From assembly GCA_023957385.1 (NCBI GenBank), contig JAMLGZ010000001.1:1660923-1724922 (forward strand): DNA of 64,000 nt, in the 5' to 3' direction. The DNA comes from Brumimicrobium sp. Lineage in GTDB: Bacteria > Bacteroidota > Bacteroidia > Flavobacteriales_D > Crocinitomicaceae. A program made the position numbers and the translations under genes. The notes under the pieces are model-generated. The model was not told where the DNA came from. It made no database searches and worked only from the letters and a program-made list of their open reading frames with translations. Shown one piece after another: positions 1 to 9,303 of this stretch (position 1 is the stretch's first letter; the number at the start of each line of letters is the position of its first letter).

Positions 1-312
1 TTGATTGTAGAATTTGCCATTCAGAGAAGACGTCATGGAGAGAGTATTGTAGATTCAGCCATAGATGGAGCAAAAGCGCGTTTACGACCTATTTTAATGA
101 CTTCTTTTGCTTTTATTTTAGGTTTGATGCCATTGGTATTTGCAAATGGGGTAGGAGCGATTGGTAACAGATCTATCGGAACAGGTGCGGTTGGTGGTCT
201 GTTGATAGGTACTATAACTGCCATATTTGTTATTCCTACTTTATATATATTCTTCCAGTGGTTACAAGAGAAGGTATCTCCTCCAAAATTTGATGTAACA
301 TCCAATAATTAA
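1..312 (+). CDS. RND efflux transporter permease, C-terminal end (partial)
   Basis: The last about 103 residues of a hydrophobic/amphiphilic exporter of the AcrB/MexB (HAE1) family, an inner-membrane drug/proton antiporter. The text GAKARLRPILMTSF followed by FILGLMPLVF and the glycine-rich GAVGGLLIGT stretch is typical of the last transmembrane helices of this family. The gene runs off the left edge of the window, so the real start lies outside it. The outer-membrane partner gene follows after 23 bp in the same direction, the usual order of an adaptor-pump-OMF efflux operon. Substrate cannot be told from this fragment. Confidence 0.88.
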   Translation: MIVEFAIQRRRHGESIVDSAIDGAKARLRPILMTSFAFILGLMPLVFANGVGAIGNRSIGTGAVGGLLIGTITAIFVIPTLYIFFQWLQEKVSPPKFDVTSNN

Positions 313-335
313 ATGATTGATTTGAATTAAGCATA

Positions 336-1736
336 ATGAGAAAAAATATTTTATATAAGGTTATTATTCTAGGGATTACTCCTTTTATCTTGTCTTCTTG
401 TTTGGTTGCTAAGAAATATCAAACACCTGATATTTCAGCAGAAAATCTAGCTTATAAAGCAGATTCTATTTCAGGAGACACTCTAAGCATAGCAGGTGTA
501 AAATGGGAAGAACTATTTAATGACCAAACCTTAAAAAGCTATATTTCAAAAAGCTTAGAAAATAACTTTGATGTACGTGTAGCAATTAAGCAGATAGATA
601 TTGCTGAAGCTTATCTAAAACAAGGTAAAATGGGATATTATCCAACGATTAACGGAAATCTCTCAGCAGGGCATCAGGAATTGTCAAAAAATTCACAAAT
701 GGGTTCTTTTTTTAAGAATGGTATCGATAACTTTGAGTTATCTGTTGGTTTATCTTGGGAGGCTGATATTTGGGGAAAGATTAGGAGTCAGAAACGGGCA
801 ATGGAGGCAAATTATTTATATAGCCAAGCGGCTAGGCAAGCTGTTCAAACTCGTTTAATTGCTAATGTGGCCTCTTCTTATTATCAATTAGTTGCTATTG
901 ACCAGCAAATAGAGTTAACCAAAGAGACTATTGAAACACGTAATAAGAGTGTAGAAACTATGACTGCCTTACAAGAAGCTGGAGTTGTAAATGCAGCAGC
1001 TGTAAAACAAGCAGAAGCGCAGTATTACAACGCTCATATTATCTTGATAGACTTGGAAAAACAAGCAAAATTAGTGGAAAATGTAATTTCTATTTTACTA
1101 GGAGAAGCTCCTCATACTATAGAAAGAACCAGTTTAGATAATCAAGTGATTTCATCTGATTTAAAGGTGGGAGTTCCTAGTCAATTGTTGACGAATAGAC
1201 CAGATGTATTGATGGCTGAGTATAAATACCGCAATGCTTTTGAAATGAAGAATGTTGCTCGTTCTTTGTATTATCCATCATTTACTTTATCAGCTTCAGG
1301 AGGTTTTCAAAGTATTGATTTTAGCAAATTTTTGAATCCATACTCTTTATTTGCAAATATTTTGGGTGGATTAACTCAGCCTATCTTCAATCAACGAAAG
1401 ATTCGTACACAGAATGAAGTGGCGAGCGCACAGCAAGAACAAACTTTGATTCAATTTGAACAAGCTTTTGTAAATGCCAGTAAAGAAGTTTCAGATGCAC
1501 TGTACAATTATGAATCTGCTTCTGAAAAATTACAATTCCAAGATAAAATGGTCGAATCATTATCATTAGCTGAAGAATATGCTCAGGAATTATTAAATAA
1601 TGGTTTAGCAAATTATTTGGAAGTATTAACTGCTCAAGAAAATGTATTGAATGCAAAATTAGCTGTTACCAATTTAAAATTAACGCAACTAAATGCCATG
1701 GTAGAATTATACCGTGCATTGGGTGGTGGAAAGTAG
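336..1736 (+). CDS. Efflux outer-membrane lipoprotein, TolC/NodT (OprM-like) family
   Basis: A 466-residue outer-membrane factor that would form the exit duct of the RND pump encoded just upstream. The first 22 residues are a lipoprotein signal (LSSC, lipid-modified Cys22). The rest shows the two related helical repeats of OEP proteins, with features such as WEADIWGK near residue 145, the LLTNRPDV motif near 290 and GGLTQPIFNQ near 345. Length is normal for the family. The 23-bp gap to the pump gene suggests one transcript. Substrate is unknown. Confidence 0.9.
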   Translation: MRKNILYKVIILGITPFILSSCLVAKKYQTPDISAENLAYKADSISGDTLSIAGVKWEELFNDQTLKSYISKSLENNFDVRVAIKQIDIAEAYLKQGKMGYYPTINGNLSAGHQELSKNSQMGSFFKNGIDNFELSVGLSWEADIWGKIRSQKRAMEANYLYSQAARQAVQTRLIANVASSYYQLVAIDQQIELTKETIETRNKSVETMTALQEAGVVNAAAVKQAEAQYYNAHIILIDLEKQAKLVENVISILLGEAPHTIERTSLDNQVISSDLKVGVPSQLLTNRPDVLMAEYKYRNAFEMKNVARSLYYPSFTLSASGGFQSIDFSKFLNPYSLFANILGGLTQPIFNQRKIRTQNEVASAQQEQTLIQFEQAFVNASKEVSDALYNYESASEKLQFQDKMVESLSLAEEYAQELLNNGLANYLEVLTAQENVLNAKLAVTNLKLTQLNAMVELYRALGGGK

Positions 1737-1763
1737 ATATGTGCTAGCTTTTCGGAAGTAGGT

Positions 1764-2687
1764 TTATTGAATAAAACGTATCAGCGTATCAATTAAATCC
1801 TTGTTTAATGGGAGTTTTGGATTGTAATACGTAAGTATATTCGCTGTTCTTTCTTCTGGACCGTCTTTGAGAATATGACTCATTCCGTTGATTAAGACAT
1901 ATTGAGCATTTGGTGCCCCTTCGGCTAATCGTTCGGAATCTTTGGTAGTCACTTGAATGTCTGTACTTCCTTGAACAATGAGCGTGGGAATATCTAATTT
2001 AGCTATTTCGATTTTTGGATCGTATTTCATCCAAGAAATCAGATATGGTTGTACGCTCTTTCTGAAGATTGCTTCTAAATCTTTAGGAACGACATCTATT
2101 AATTCTCCCGTTTTTAATTTATCTAGGTATGGTTTGCATTTTTGACCCAATTCTTCTGATTGAGCAGAGATTTGCTCATAAAGAATTTCATCTATTGGTC
2201 GCCCCGCTCCTTCCAATGAAATATATTTGTCAACTTTCCTTTGTTGTGCTGCTAGCATGCCAATTAAAGAACCTTCAGAATGACCCACTAAGATAATATG
2301 TTGGTATTTCTTTTGAGCTAAAAAATCTACCCAAGCAAGCACCCATTCTGTATTGTTTTCAAATGTAAGATTTTCTTCTTTTAAATTTTTGGTTTGACTT
2401 TTACCTATCATCAACTTATCATAGCGAAGCGAAGCTATTCCGTGTTCAGCAAAAGACTCAGCAAGCATTCGGTAAGTGTTCATTTGCATAATGCCACTGT
2501 TTCCATTCCTATCTGTTGGTCCTGAACCTGGAATTATAATCACAACTGGAGCTTTTGTGCCTCCTGAAACACTTGTAAGTGTTCCATACATAGTTTCACC
2601 GTGAATATCAACTTTTACTTCTTTTTCTTTTTGTGCACAGATAAAACCAAAAAGGAAGAATGTGGAAAAGAGCAACAAATATTTCAT
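1764..2687 (-). CDS. Secreted alpha/beta hydrolase
   Basis: A 307-residue protein with an N-terminal signal peptide (ending near ICAQ, residue 19) and an alpha/beta-hydrolase fold. The oxyanion-side motif PGSGPTDRNG is at about 53-62, the nucleophile elbow GHSEG at 135-139 (Ser137), a candidate acid in GSTD and a candidate His in MSH near the C terminus. It resembles the DUF-type dienelactone hydrolase or acyl-peptidase-like esterases common in Bacteroidota. Substrate is unknown. It is tail-to-tail with the efflux operon. Confidence 0.8.
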   Translation of the reverse strand: MKYLLLFSTFFLFGFICAQKEKEVKVDIHGETMYGTLTSVSGGTKAPVVIIIPGSGPTDRNGNSGIMQMNTYRMLAESFAEHGIASLRYDKLMIGKSQTKNLKEENLTFENNTEWVLAWVDFLAQKKYQHIILVGHSEGSLIGMLAAQQRKVDKYISLEGAGRPIDEILYEQISAQSEELGQKCKPYLDKLKTGELIDVVPKDLEAIFRKSVQPYLISWMKYDPKIEIAKLDIPTLIVQGSTDIQVTTKDSERLAEGAPNAQYVLINGMSHILKDGPEERTANILTYYNPKLPLNKDLIDTLIRFIQ

Positions 2688-2713
2688 AGTTCTATTTTTC
2701 TAAATGAATAAAA

Positions 2714-2740
2714 AAATCGCCTATTTTAGGTAGGCGATTT
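2714..2740 (-). terminator. Intrinsic terminator of the beta-barrel gene
   Basis: Inverted repeat AAATCGCCTA / TAGGCGATTT (10 bp, 7-nt loop). Read on the minus strand it is followed by a run of T (the A run at 2709-2716 on plus). It sits just after the stop codon of the minus-strand gene 2759-3655. Confidence 0.75.
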
Positions 2741-2758
2741 ATACATCTTATTAAATGC

Positions 2759-3655
2759 TTAGAATCTGTATTTTACACCAACTTGAATTCCCATTTGACT
2801 AAAGCTTGTCTTTTGGTATAATTCATTTAGTGGTTTACTTGTATCATATTTAGTATTGTATGTAGGGTTGTTAGATTCTGGTGTCAATTCATCTACATAC
2901 TCAATTTGAGTTTTAATTACAGGAATAGATTCTAAAATTTCTTTTCCATCTACTTTATAGGAAGTTGAAGCTCTATTCTTTTGCTTTATATTTAACGAAA
3001 GAGCAAATACTTCACCAAATATAGAAAGATTGTCGGTGATGTTGTAGTTAATACCTAATGCACCTTTGAATCCCATAGATAGATCTCCATTAATCTTAGT
3101 TACAATTTCATGCTTTTCTTTTACAATAGCTCCATTGTCAATACTTCCTTGAATCCATTCCGTATTCACTATAGTTGAACCGTAAACAGGAAGAATAATA
3201 CCAACTTTAGCATATCCAGAAATTTTATTTGTTATACCTGTTGAAAGAAAAACAGTAGGAGCAATTCTAAGTTGACTAGAATGGGCAATATCTTCTCTTT
3301 TTTCATATTCATCATCTACGATGGCACCTCCATTATTAATAGATCTAGTTACTTTATTCATAAGTGTTTTACCTCCGATGAAATAATTAATCCCTAATTC
3401 GATACCAATATGCTCATTAATCATGTAACCTGGGGTTAATTGTAGATTAAGTCCTTGTCCAATAGAACCTGTTAAATTTTTTGTTGTTACAGATCCAACA
3501 CCATTAACAATGTCTGTATGCGTTTCAGTTCCTAGCACATTTTTTGGGAAACCAAATCCATATCCTGCATTAAAATCTAAATAGAACCCTTGGGCGTTAG
3601 TATTGAATGCAAAGGCACCTAAAGTGATTGCACATAGTGTAAGTATTTTTTTCAT
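2759..3655 (-). CDS. Outer-membrane beta-barrel protein
   Basis: A 298-residue protein with a signal peptide (cleavage near FNTNAQG, residue 22) followed by alternating short hydrophobic strands ending in an aromatic (GVKYRF at the C terminus), the usual signature of a bacterial outer-membrane beta-barrel. Most like the OmpW/porin-family-like 'outer membrane beta-barrel' proteins of Bacteroidota. No enzyme motif. It has its own terminator downstream and a long intergenic stretch upstream, so it is probably monocistronic. Confidence 0.7.
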   Translation of the reverse strand: MKKILTLCAITLGAFAFNTNAQGFYLDFNAGYGFGFPKNVLGTETHTDIVNGVGSVTTKNLTGSIGQGLNLQLTPGYMINEHIGIELGINYFIGGKTLMNKVTRSINNGGAIVDDEYEKREDIAHSSQLRIAPTVFLSTGITNKISGYAKVGIILPVYGSTIVNTEWIQGSIDNGAIVKEKHEIVTKINGDLSMGFKGALGINYNITDNLSIFGEVFALSLNIKQKNRASTSYKVDGKEILESIPVIKTQIEYVDELTPESNNPTYNTKYDTSKPLNELYQKTSFSQMGIQVGVKYRF

Positions 3656-3789
3656 AATTTTAATTTTAGTAAAGCTAAATTAGAAATAATTTTGAATATA
3701 TAACCCGTTGTGTATTTACAAAATATATAAAATCAATAATTTCTAGTATATATGGATTGTATTCGATTGTTAGGATATATGAATAATTT

Positions 3790-3832
3790 ACAAATAGACC
3801 CCGAACAACCAAGGTTCTCGGGGTGACAATTG
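3790..3832. repeat. Interspersed hairpin repeat, copy 1
   Basis: Contains ACCCCGA ... TCGGGGT around a 12-16-nt loop. It is nearly the reverse complement of the hairpin at 8735-8776, including the flanking CAAATAGACCCCGAACAA. The surrounding 3656-3963 holds no gene; besides this hairpin it has AT-rich DNA and a GC-richer block at 3843-3905 for which I see no function. Confidence 0.55.
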
Positions 3833-3963
3833 TTTGGGACTACTATCGATCGGCAGAGCCGTCCTTCCTACCCTGAGATTGCCGAAGGGTATCTAGGACT
3901 GACATGGTAATCTGTATCTTATTCAAAATACACCATATATATTACAAATGAAGATATAACTGA

Positions 3964-5823
3964 TTACATAAAATCAGCTAAATACATCCATCTTTCTGTT
4001 TTAGACTCTAATTCGGGAATAATTTCTCCCAATCGCTTGCTTGCTTGATTAAGGTCATTCGCTGTAGCATCTCCTGAAAGAATTTGTGTTAATTGTTCTT
4101 TTTCTTCTTCTAATAAAATAATTTCTTTATCCAATTGTTCAAATTCTAATTTTTCTTTGAAGGATAGTTTTGTCTTTTCTTGAGGTTCTTTTTTGGCTAT
4201 AACAGGTGGTGGAGTAGGAGTAGATTCATTTTTTTTGGGTATCTGTTTTTCTTTTTGAAATTCCCTATAAGAAATATAATTTCCTGTAATATCCACAATC
4301 TTACCTTCTCCTTCAAATACAAAAATATGATCCACCATTTTATCCATAAAATAACGGTCGTGGGAAACTACAATCAGGCATCCAGGAAAATTTTTAAGAT
4401 AATCTTCCAATACTCCTAGAATATATATGTCTAAATCATTAGTAGGCTCATCAAGGATAAGAAAATTTGGATTTGACATCAATACCTTCATGAGTTTTAG
4501 ACGACGTTTTTCTCCACCACTTAGCTTATGAACAAAATTGTAGTGCATATTCCGAGGGAAAAGAAATTTCTCTAAGAATTGTGCAGCCGACATTTCTCTT
4601 CCTTTTTCCAATGGAATATATTCAGCTACTTCTCGAATCACATCAATTACTTTCATATCGTCGCTAACTTCAATATTCTCTTGTGAGTAATATCCAAAAA
4701 CAACGGTATCTCCGATTACAACTTTTCCTTGATCTACATCTTCTGAACCTGTAATTATTTTTAAGAAAGTAGATTTTCCGACCCCATTTACACCTACAAT
4801 GCCTAAGCGCTCCCTTTGTTGAAAGTTGTAGTTGAATTTATGTAGGATTTGGAGCTGTGGATAGCTTTTAGAAATATGATGCAATTCAAGAATTTTAGTA
4901 CCTAAACGCTCCATTTTGATGTTGATTTCCAGTTCTTCTTTGGCTAAATTTTGACTAGCAATCTTTTTTGTTTCATGAAAAGCATCAATCCTAGCCTTCT
5001 GCTTGGTGCCACGCGCCTTGGGCTGACGTCGAATCCAATCTAACTCTTTGCGAAATTGACTTCTTGCTTTTCCAACTTCAATCGTTAAATTTTCTTCCCT
5101 TTCTGCTTTCTTTTCTAAGAAATAGGAGAAATTTCCTTGGTATTTATAAAGCTGTTGATTATCTAATTCATAAATCGTATCGGTAATAACTTCTAGGAAA
5201 TACCGATCATGTGTTACCATAAAAATGGTAGATTTAGATTGCGATAGATATTCCTCTAACCATTCAATCATATCTAAATCCAAGTGATTGGTTGGTTCGT
5301 CTAAGAAAAGAAAGTCAGGTTCTGTAATTAATACTTTTGCTAAGGCAACTCTTTTGCGTTGCCCACCAGATAATTGACCAATCTTAGCTTGAACATCATT
5401 TAGTTTTAGTTTTGATAAAATCTGTTCAACTAAGCTATCTAAATTCCATGCATTGAGTTCGGAAACCTTCTCAAATAAAGAGGCAATTTTCTCTTCATCG
5501 TGAGTATTCAATGCTTTGGAATATTCTTTGAAAGTGTTAAGCTTTGGTAAGTCGTGATTAAAAATCTCTTCGTAAATCGTATTTTCTGGATTTAATTCAT
5601 CTGCTTGTTCCAAATAAGCAATTACAATATCATTTCGAAAAACAACTCTTCCGCTATCTGAGGGCTCTAAACCAATGAGACAGCGTAGTAACGTGGACTT
5701 TCCAGTACCGTTTTTGGCAACTAATGCTACTTTTTGACCTTGTTCTATTCCAAAAGTAAGGTCTTTAAAGATGGTACGTTCCCCGTACGTCTTTGTTAAA
5801 TTTTCTACCGAAAGATAATTCAT
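3964..5823 (-). CDS. ABC-F family ATPase (Uup-like)
   Basis: A soluble protein of 619 residues with two tandem ABC nucleotide-binding domains and no membrane segment, as in ABC-F translation factors. First domain: Walker A KNGTGKST near 37-44, signature LSGGQ, Walker B FLFLDEPTNHLD. Second domain: Walker A GVNGVGKST, signature LSGGEKRRLKL, Walker B FLILDEPTNDLD. The two are joined by a charged linker containing RRQPKARGTKQKAR, and a C-terminal coiled coil (about 535-619) follows, both seen in Uup. The family acts on ribosomes or on nucleic-acid intermediates. Which subgroup this one belongs to is inferred. It is followed closely on the same strand by the DUF4293-like gene upstream (3 bp gap). 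Confidence 0.88.
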   Translation of the reverse strand: MNYLSVENLTKTYGERTIFKDLTFGIEQGQKVALVAKNGTGKSTLLRCLIGLEPSDSGRVVFRNDIVIAYLEQADELNPENTIYEEIFNHDLPKLNTFKEYSKALNTHDEEKIASLFEKVSELNAWNLDSLVEQILSKLKLNDVQAKIGQLSGGQRKRVALAKVLITEPDFLFLDEPTNHLDLDMIEWLEEYLSQSKSTIFMVTHDRYFLEVITDTIYELDNQQLYKYQGNFSYFLEKKAEREENLTIEVGKARSQFRKELDWIRRQPKARGTKQKARIDAFHETKKIASQNLAKEELEINIKMERLGTKILELHHISKSYPQLQILHKFNYNFQQRERLGIVGVNGVGKSTFLKIITGSEDVDQGKVVIGDTVVFGYYSQENIEVSDDMKVIDVIREVAEYIPLEKGREMSAAQFLEKFLFPRNMHYNFVHKLSGGEKRRLKLMKVLMSNPNFLILDEPTNDLDIYILGVLEDYLKNFPGCLIVVSHDRYFMDKMVDHIFVFEGEGKIVDITGNYISYREFQKEKQIPKKNESTPTPPPVIAKKEPQEKTKLSFKEKLEFEQLDKEIILLEEEKEQLTQILSGDATANDLNQASKRLGEIIPELESKTERWMYLADFM

Positions 5824-5826
5824 ATT

Positions 5827-6399
5827 TTAACGGATTCGGTCTATAGATTTCACTAATTTTAAGTCGCGATTAATTCCAAGATTTGCTAAAAATGAAAAAG
5901 CAAGCGATAAGATAATGCAATAAAATCCAAAACCAAGTTGAATAGAATTATTAACAGACTCTTCATTTATGGAAACTGAGTCCTTAAAGTATGCGTAAAG
6001 AATCAATACACAAATAGCTGAAAGAAGGTTTAATACAAATAGGAGTCGTCCTAATTTTAGTTGGCGTGCTAGCTTTTTATATCCAAGCAATACGATAATT
6101 GCTAACATAGATAGTAAGATGGTTATAGAATAAAAGGGAAAATAAAAAGTAGGAATACTTTTCATATTGTTAAGCAATTTGGAAGTACGCATTTTATCTT
6201 GGAGTATCTCTGTATCTTTTGCGTCAAGAGAATTTTGCATGGTAAGGTCTTTTTGCACACCATACACATTGGAATACACTATCATTTCAAATGTACCTTC
6301 TTTTTGAATCTTAGCTGTGTACACAGAAGTGCCAACGCTTAAAATGATTAAAAACAAGAGTGTTAAGAGAAGATAAACAGATTGAATACGCTGTATCAT
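5827..6399 (-). CDS. DUF4293-like membrane protein
   Basis: Begins MIQRIQSVYLLL, the typical start of the Bacteroidota DUF4293 family, so I prefer the start at 6399 over one 11 codons further upstream. About 190 residues with four predicted membrane helices (near 5-25, 90-110, 120-140 and 155-180) and a soluble loop after the first. Function unknown for the family. The gene ends 3 bp before the ABC-F gene, so the two are probably cotranscribed. Confidence 0.7.
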   Translation of the reverse strand: MIQRIQSVYLLLTLLFLIILSVGTSVYTAKIQKEGTFEMIVYSNVYGVQKDLTMQNSLDAKDTEILQDKMRTSKLLNNMKSIPTFYFPFYSITILLSMLAIIVLLGYKKLARQLKLGRLLFVLNLLSAICVLILYAYFKDSVSINEESVNNSIQLGFGFYCIILSLAFSFLANLGINRDLKLVKSIDRIR

Positions 6400-6570
6400 A
6401 TTATTAATTTTCCACAAAGATAGTGCTTCCAATTAATTATTGAATGAGATTCAAATATTAAGGAAGTTATTTTGGCATAATTTATGAAAAATGGAATCGA
6501 TTTTAAATTAACTTCATTTAAAATTAGTATTTTCGTTGATATAAATATACCAATCACTAAAGACCCAAGT

Positions 6571-8637
6571 ATGAAAAAAACACTTTTATTTACATTTCTG
6601 AGCATAGGATTTATTTTTCCAGTTTTAGCTCAGAACAACAAACACGCATTAATTATTGCGTTAAGCGAGTACAACAGAGAAACAGGATGGAGAAATATTA
6701 ACTCAGCAAATGATGTTCAATTGATTAAGAATGCTTTGATTGCAAAAGGATTTGCCGAAGAGAATATCATTGTTCATAGCGACGGACTAACTAAAGATGG
6801 TATTTTAGATGCTATTCAAAAAGATTTAATAGACAAAGTACAGCCTGGAGATATGGCTTACTTTCAATATTCGGGTCATGGACAACAAGTAGCTGATGAT
6901 AATAATGATGAAGTAGATGGATTAGATGAGGCACTTGTACCGGTAGATGCTCCAGTGGGAAATAGATATAAAGACCCGAAAACGGGGCAAGTCGTGAACT
7001 ATGATGGAAGCAAGCATTTACGTGACGATGATTTAGGTGCTATTTTGGATAAGTTACGTACTAAATTAGGAACAACAGGAAATGTCATGGTAGTTATTGA
7101 TGCATGTCACTCTGGTTCTGCCACTCGTGGGATTGGTTTGGCTAGAGGTACAAGCGAACCTAACGTTCCTGATGGATGGAAAGCACCTGCATCAGCTTCT
7201 TCACGAGGCGCAGTAGAAACTGAAACTGGATTTGGTCTGATAACAGTTGAACAAAATAAAGCAGGAATGGTTTGTTTCTTTGGTTCCAGCCAAGACGAAT
7301 TAAACTATGAATATGAAGATAATGATGGTAAACGCTATGGTTCTTTATCTTATGCCTTGAGTAAAGCATTGACAGAATCTAAAAGCACAACTAGTTACCG
7401 AGCTTTGTTTGAAAATATTAAAAATACAATGGGTGTAATTGCCCCAAAACAAGTACCTCAAGTAGAAGGTGTGATTGATCAAGAAATCTTAGGAGGTAAA
7501 TTGTTAGATGCACCATCTTATTATAATGTTATTGATTGGAAAGCTACTAATAAAGTGGAAATTAATGTAGGTAAACTTCAATCCATTAACAACGGGTCTA
7601 TCGTATCTTTTTATCCTCCAGACACCCGTTTAGGTACAGATTCTAAGAAAGCACCTGCGAAACCTATTGCTACAGGGAAGGTTGTTTCTGCAGGCTGGAC
7701 TAGCTCAGAGATAGAATTAACAAGTGGAGCATTAACTAAAGAAGATGCTGAAAAAAGCTGGTGCTACATCACTGAAAAGAGTGTGGTAGAAAAACCATTA
7801 ACAGTTCAAATTTCTGCCTCATCTAAAGATGCGAAAGTAGTTCGTAAAATAATGGCTGAATATCCAACCTTGGTAATTACGGATAAACCAAACTCTGATT
7901 TATTGTTGGAAGTTGGAACAGGTGCAAGCACAAGAGGTGCAAGCTTAGTGACCATTACAACCAAAACCGATAATGTGATTTATGAGAAAGCCTTGGCTGA
8001 TGCTAAAGGAGTGCAAGAAGATGAAGTAAAAGCAGCTGTAAAATCAATGGCTAATTATGCGCAAGCTAATTTAATTAAAGGAATTGAAATTGAAAATTCT
8101 TCTATGCAAGGAGAAGTAATTATTGTTCCGATTAAAATTAGAGAAGGTGCAGATATGAAAAACTTGAAAGATGGAGATACTGAAGAATTGGATCCAGCTA
8201 CGTTAAAAGATGCGAACGGTATTGTACGTGTTCCAATTGGTACTTATATTCGTTTTAAAGTGAGAAATAATTCTAGTAGTAAACTATATTATGCACTTAT
8301 TGATATTGATCCAAACAATAATATAACAGCCGTATATCCAGATGCTAAACACACTCCAAGCGAGTTTAAATTAGAAGGTTTTGGTGTTTCTGATAAAACA
8401 AATTTTTTCCGTGCTGGTGCTCCAGAAGGAGGAGAGGTACTTAAGCTAATCATGAGTGACAAACCTTTAAACTTAAGAGAGATTATTGGAACAAGAGGCG
8501 GGTCAGAAGGTTCTTCACCGATTGAAGCACTTATTCAAAGGTCTTATAATTCAACTAGAGGACCAGAGGAAGTTCCTATTACAACTGAAAATATCGGAGT
8601 ATATACATTTACTTATCAGGTTGAAAAAGCAAAATAG
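6571..8637 (+). CDS. Caspase-family (C14) secreted peptidase
   Basis: The start at 6571 gives a clear signal peptide (MKKTLLFTFL ... VLAQ); a start 29 codons upstream would bury it. The N-terminal half is a caspase/metacaspase fold with catalytic His103 in SGHG and Cys179 in DACHSG, preceded by the usual NDVQLIKNAL stretch. The C-terminal part (roughly 450-688) looks like a DUF4384-like domain (IGTYIRFKVRNNS, LYYALIDIDPNN). Acts outside the cytoplasm; substrate unknown. It is divergent from the DUF4293-like gene and followed by a hairpin terminator. Confidence 0.85.
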   Translation: MKKTLLFTFLSIGFIFPVLAQNNKHALIIALSEYNRETGWRNINSANDVQLIKNALIAKGFAEENIIVHSDGLTKDGILDAIQKDLIDKVQPGDMAYFQYSGHGQQVADDNNDEVDGLDEALVPVDAPVGNRYKDPKTGQVVNYDGSKHLRDDDLGAILDKLRTKLGTTGNVMVVIDACHSGSATRGIGLARGTSEPNVPDGWKAPASASSRGAVETETGFGLITVEQNKAGMVCFFGSSQDELNYEYEDNDGKRYGSLSYALSKALTESKSTTSYRALFENIKNTMGVIAPKQVPQVEGVIDQEILGGKLLDAPSYYNVIDWKATNKVEINVGKLQSINNGSIVSFYPPDTRLGTDSKKAPAKPIATGKVVSAGWTSSEIELTSGALTKEDAEKSWCYITEKSVVEKPLTVQISASSKDAKVVRKIMAEYPTLVITDKPNSDLLLEVGTGASTRGASLVTITTKTDNVIYEKALADAKGVQEDEVKAAVKSMANYAQANLIKGIEIENSSMQGEVIIVPIKIREGADMKNLKDGDTEELDPATLKDANGIVRVPIGTYIRFKVRNNSSSKLYYALIDIDPNNNITAVYPDAKHTPSEFKLEGFGVSDKTNFFRAGAPEGGEVLKLIMSDKPLNLREIIGTRGGSEGSSPIEALIQRSYNSTRGPEEVPITTENIGVYTFTYQVEKAK

Positions 8638-8739
8638 TTTTTGAAAATTGAGACCCTAACACTTCTTCCTTCGTTGGTATAACATTATTAAGAGAGTGTG
8701 GGGCGGTTTGCTGCCGTCCGATAATAGTCACTTACAATT

Positions 8740-8770
8740 AGACCCCGAGAGCCTTGCTTGTTCGGGGTCT
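8740..8770 (+). terminator. Hairpin terminator / repeat copy 2
   Basis: Perfect 9-bp stem AGACCCCGA / TCGGGGTCT with a 13-nt loop, 100 bp after the caspase gene. There is no strong T-run, so it may be a repeat element that also ends transcription. Its near-mirror copy is at 3790-3832. Confidence 0.5.
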
Positions 8771-8838
8771 ATTTGTGAATTATTTTTCATTTTTGAAACA
8801 AATGAAACTATTGATGGTTATTTATTTAGATTGAAAGT

Positions 8839-9303
8839 ATGATGATGGAGAAAAGTAAGTATTATTCACGTAAGGATAAAGGCGCCTTACAAGTCTCTAA
8901 TGAAGAGTGGAAACAACTTTTACCAACTGATTTATATGCCGTAGCTCGAGAAGCGGCAACTGAACGCCCTTTTATTGGAAAATATTATCTAACTGATGAA
9001 GTAGGAGAGTACTTCTGTGCAGTATGTGGGAATCACCTGTTTCGCTCTGATACAAAATTCATGAGTAGTTGCGGTTGGCCTAGCTTTTTCGAAGCTAACA
9101 AACGTGCCGTTAAGTTCGTGGAAGACCATAGTCATGGAATGCATCGCATAGAAGTTTTATGTGCACGTTGTGACTCTCATTTAGGGCATGTGTTTAATGA
9201 TGGTCCAAAGCCGACTAATATGCGTTATTGTATGAATTCTATTAGCTTAGATTTTGAACCAAGAAGTGAAAAAAATGAAGAAGCGGAAAATGAGAGTGCC
9301 TAA
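8839..9303 (+). CDS. msrB: Peptide-methionine (R)-S-oxide reductase
   Basis: MsrB repairs oxidised methionine (R epimer) in proteins using thioredoxin. The 154-residue protein has the two zinc CxxC pairs (Cys60/Cys63 in CAVC, Cys108/Cys111 in CARC), the conserved CGWPSFF at 78-84, the HLGHVF motif at 114-119 and the catalytic Cys131 in RYCMNS. Cytoplasmic, no signal peptide. The start could also be one or two Met codons later. Its stop overlaps the end of the facing FKBP gene by a few bases. Confidence 0.95.
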   Translation: MMMEKSKYYSRKDKGALQVSNEEWKQLLPTDLYAVAREAATERPFIGKYYLTDEVGEYFCAVCGNHLFRSDTKFMSSCGWPSFFEANKRAVKFVEDHSHGMHRIEVLCARCDSHLGHVFNDGPKPTNMRYCMNSISLDFEPRSEKNEEAENESA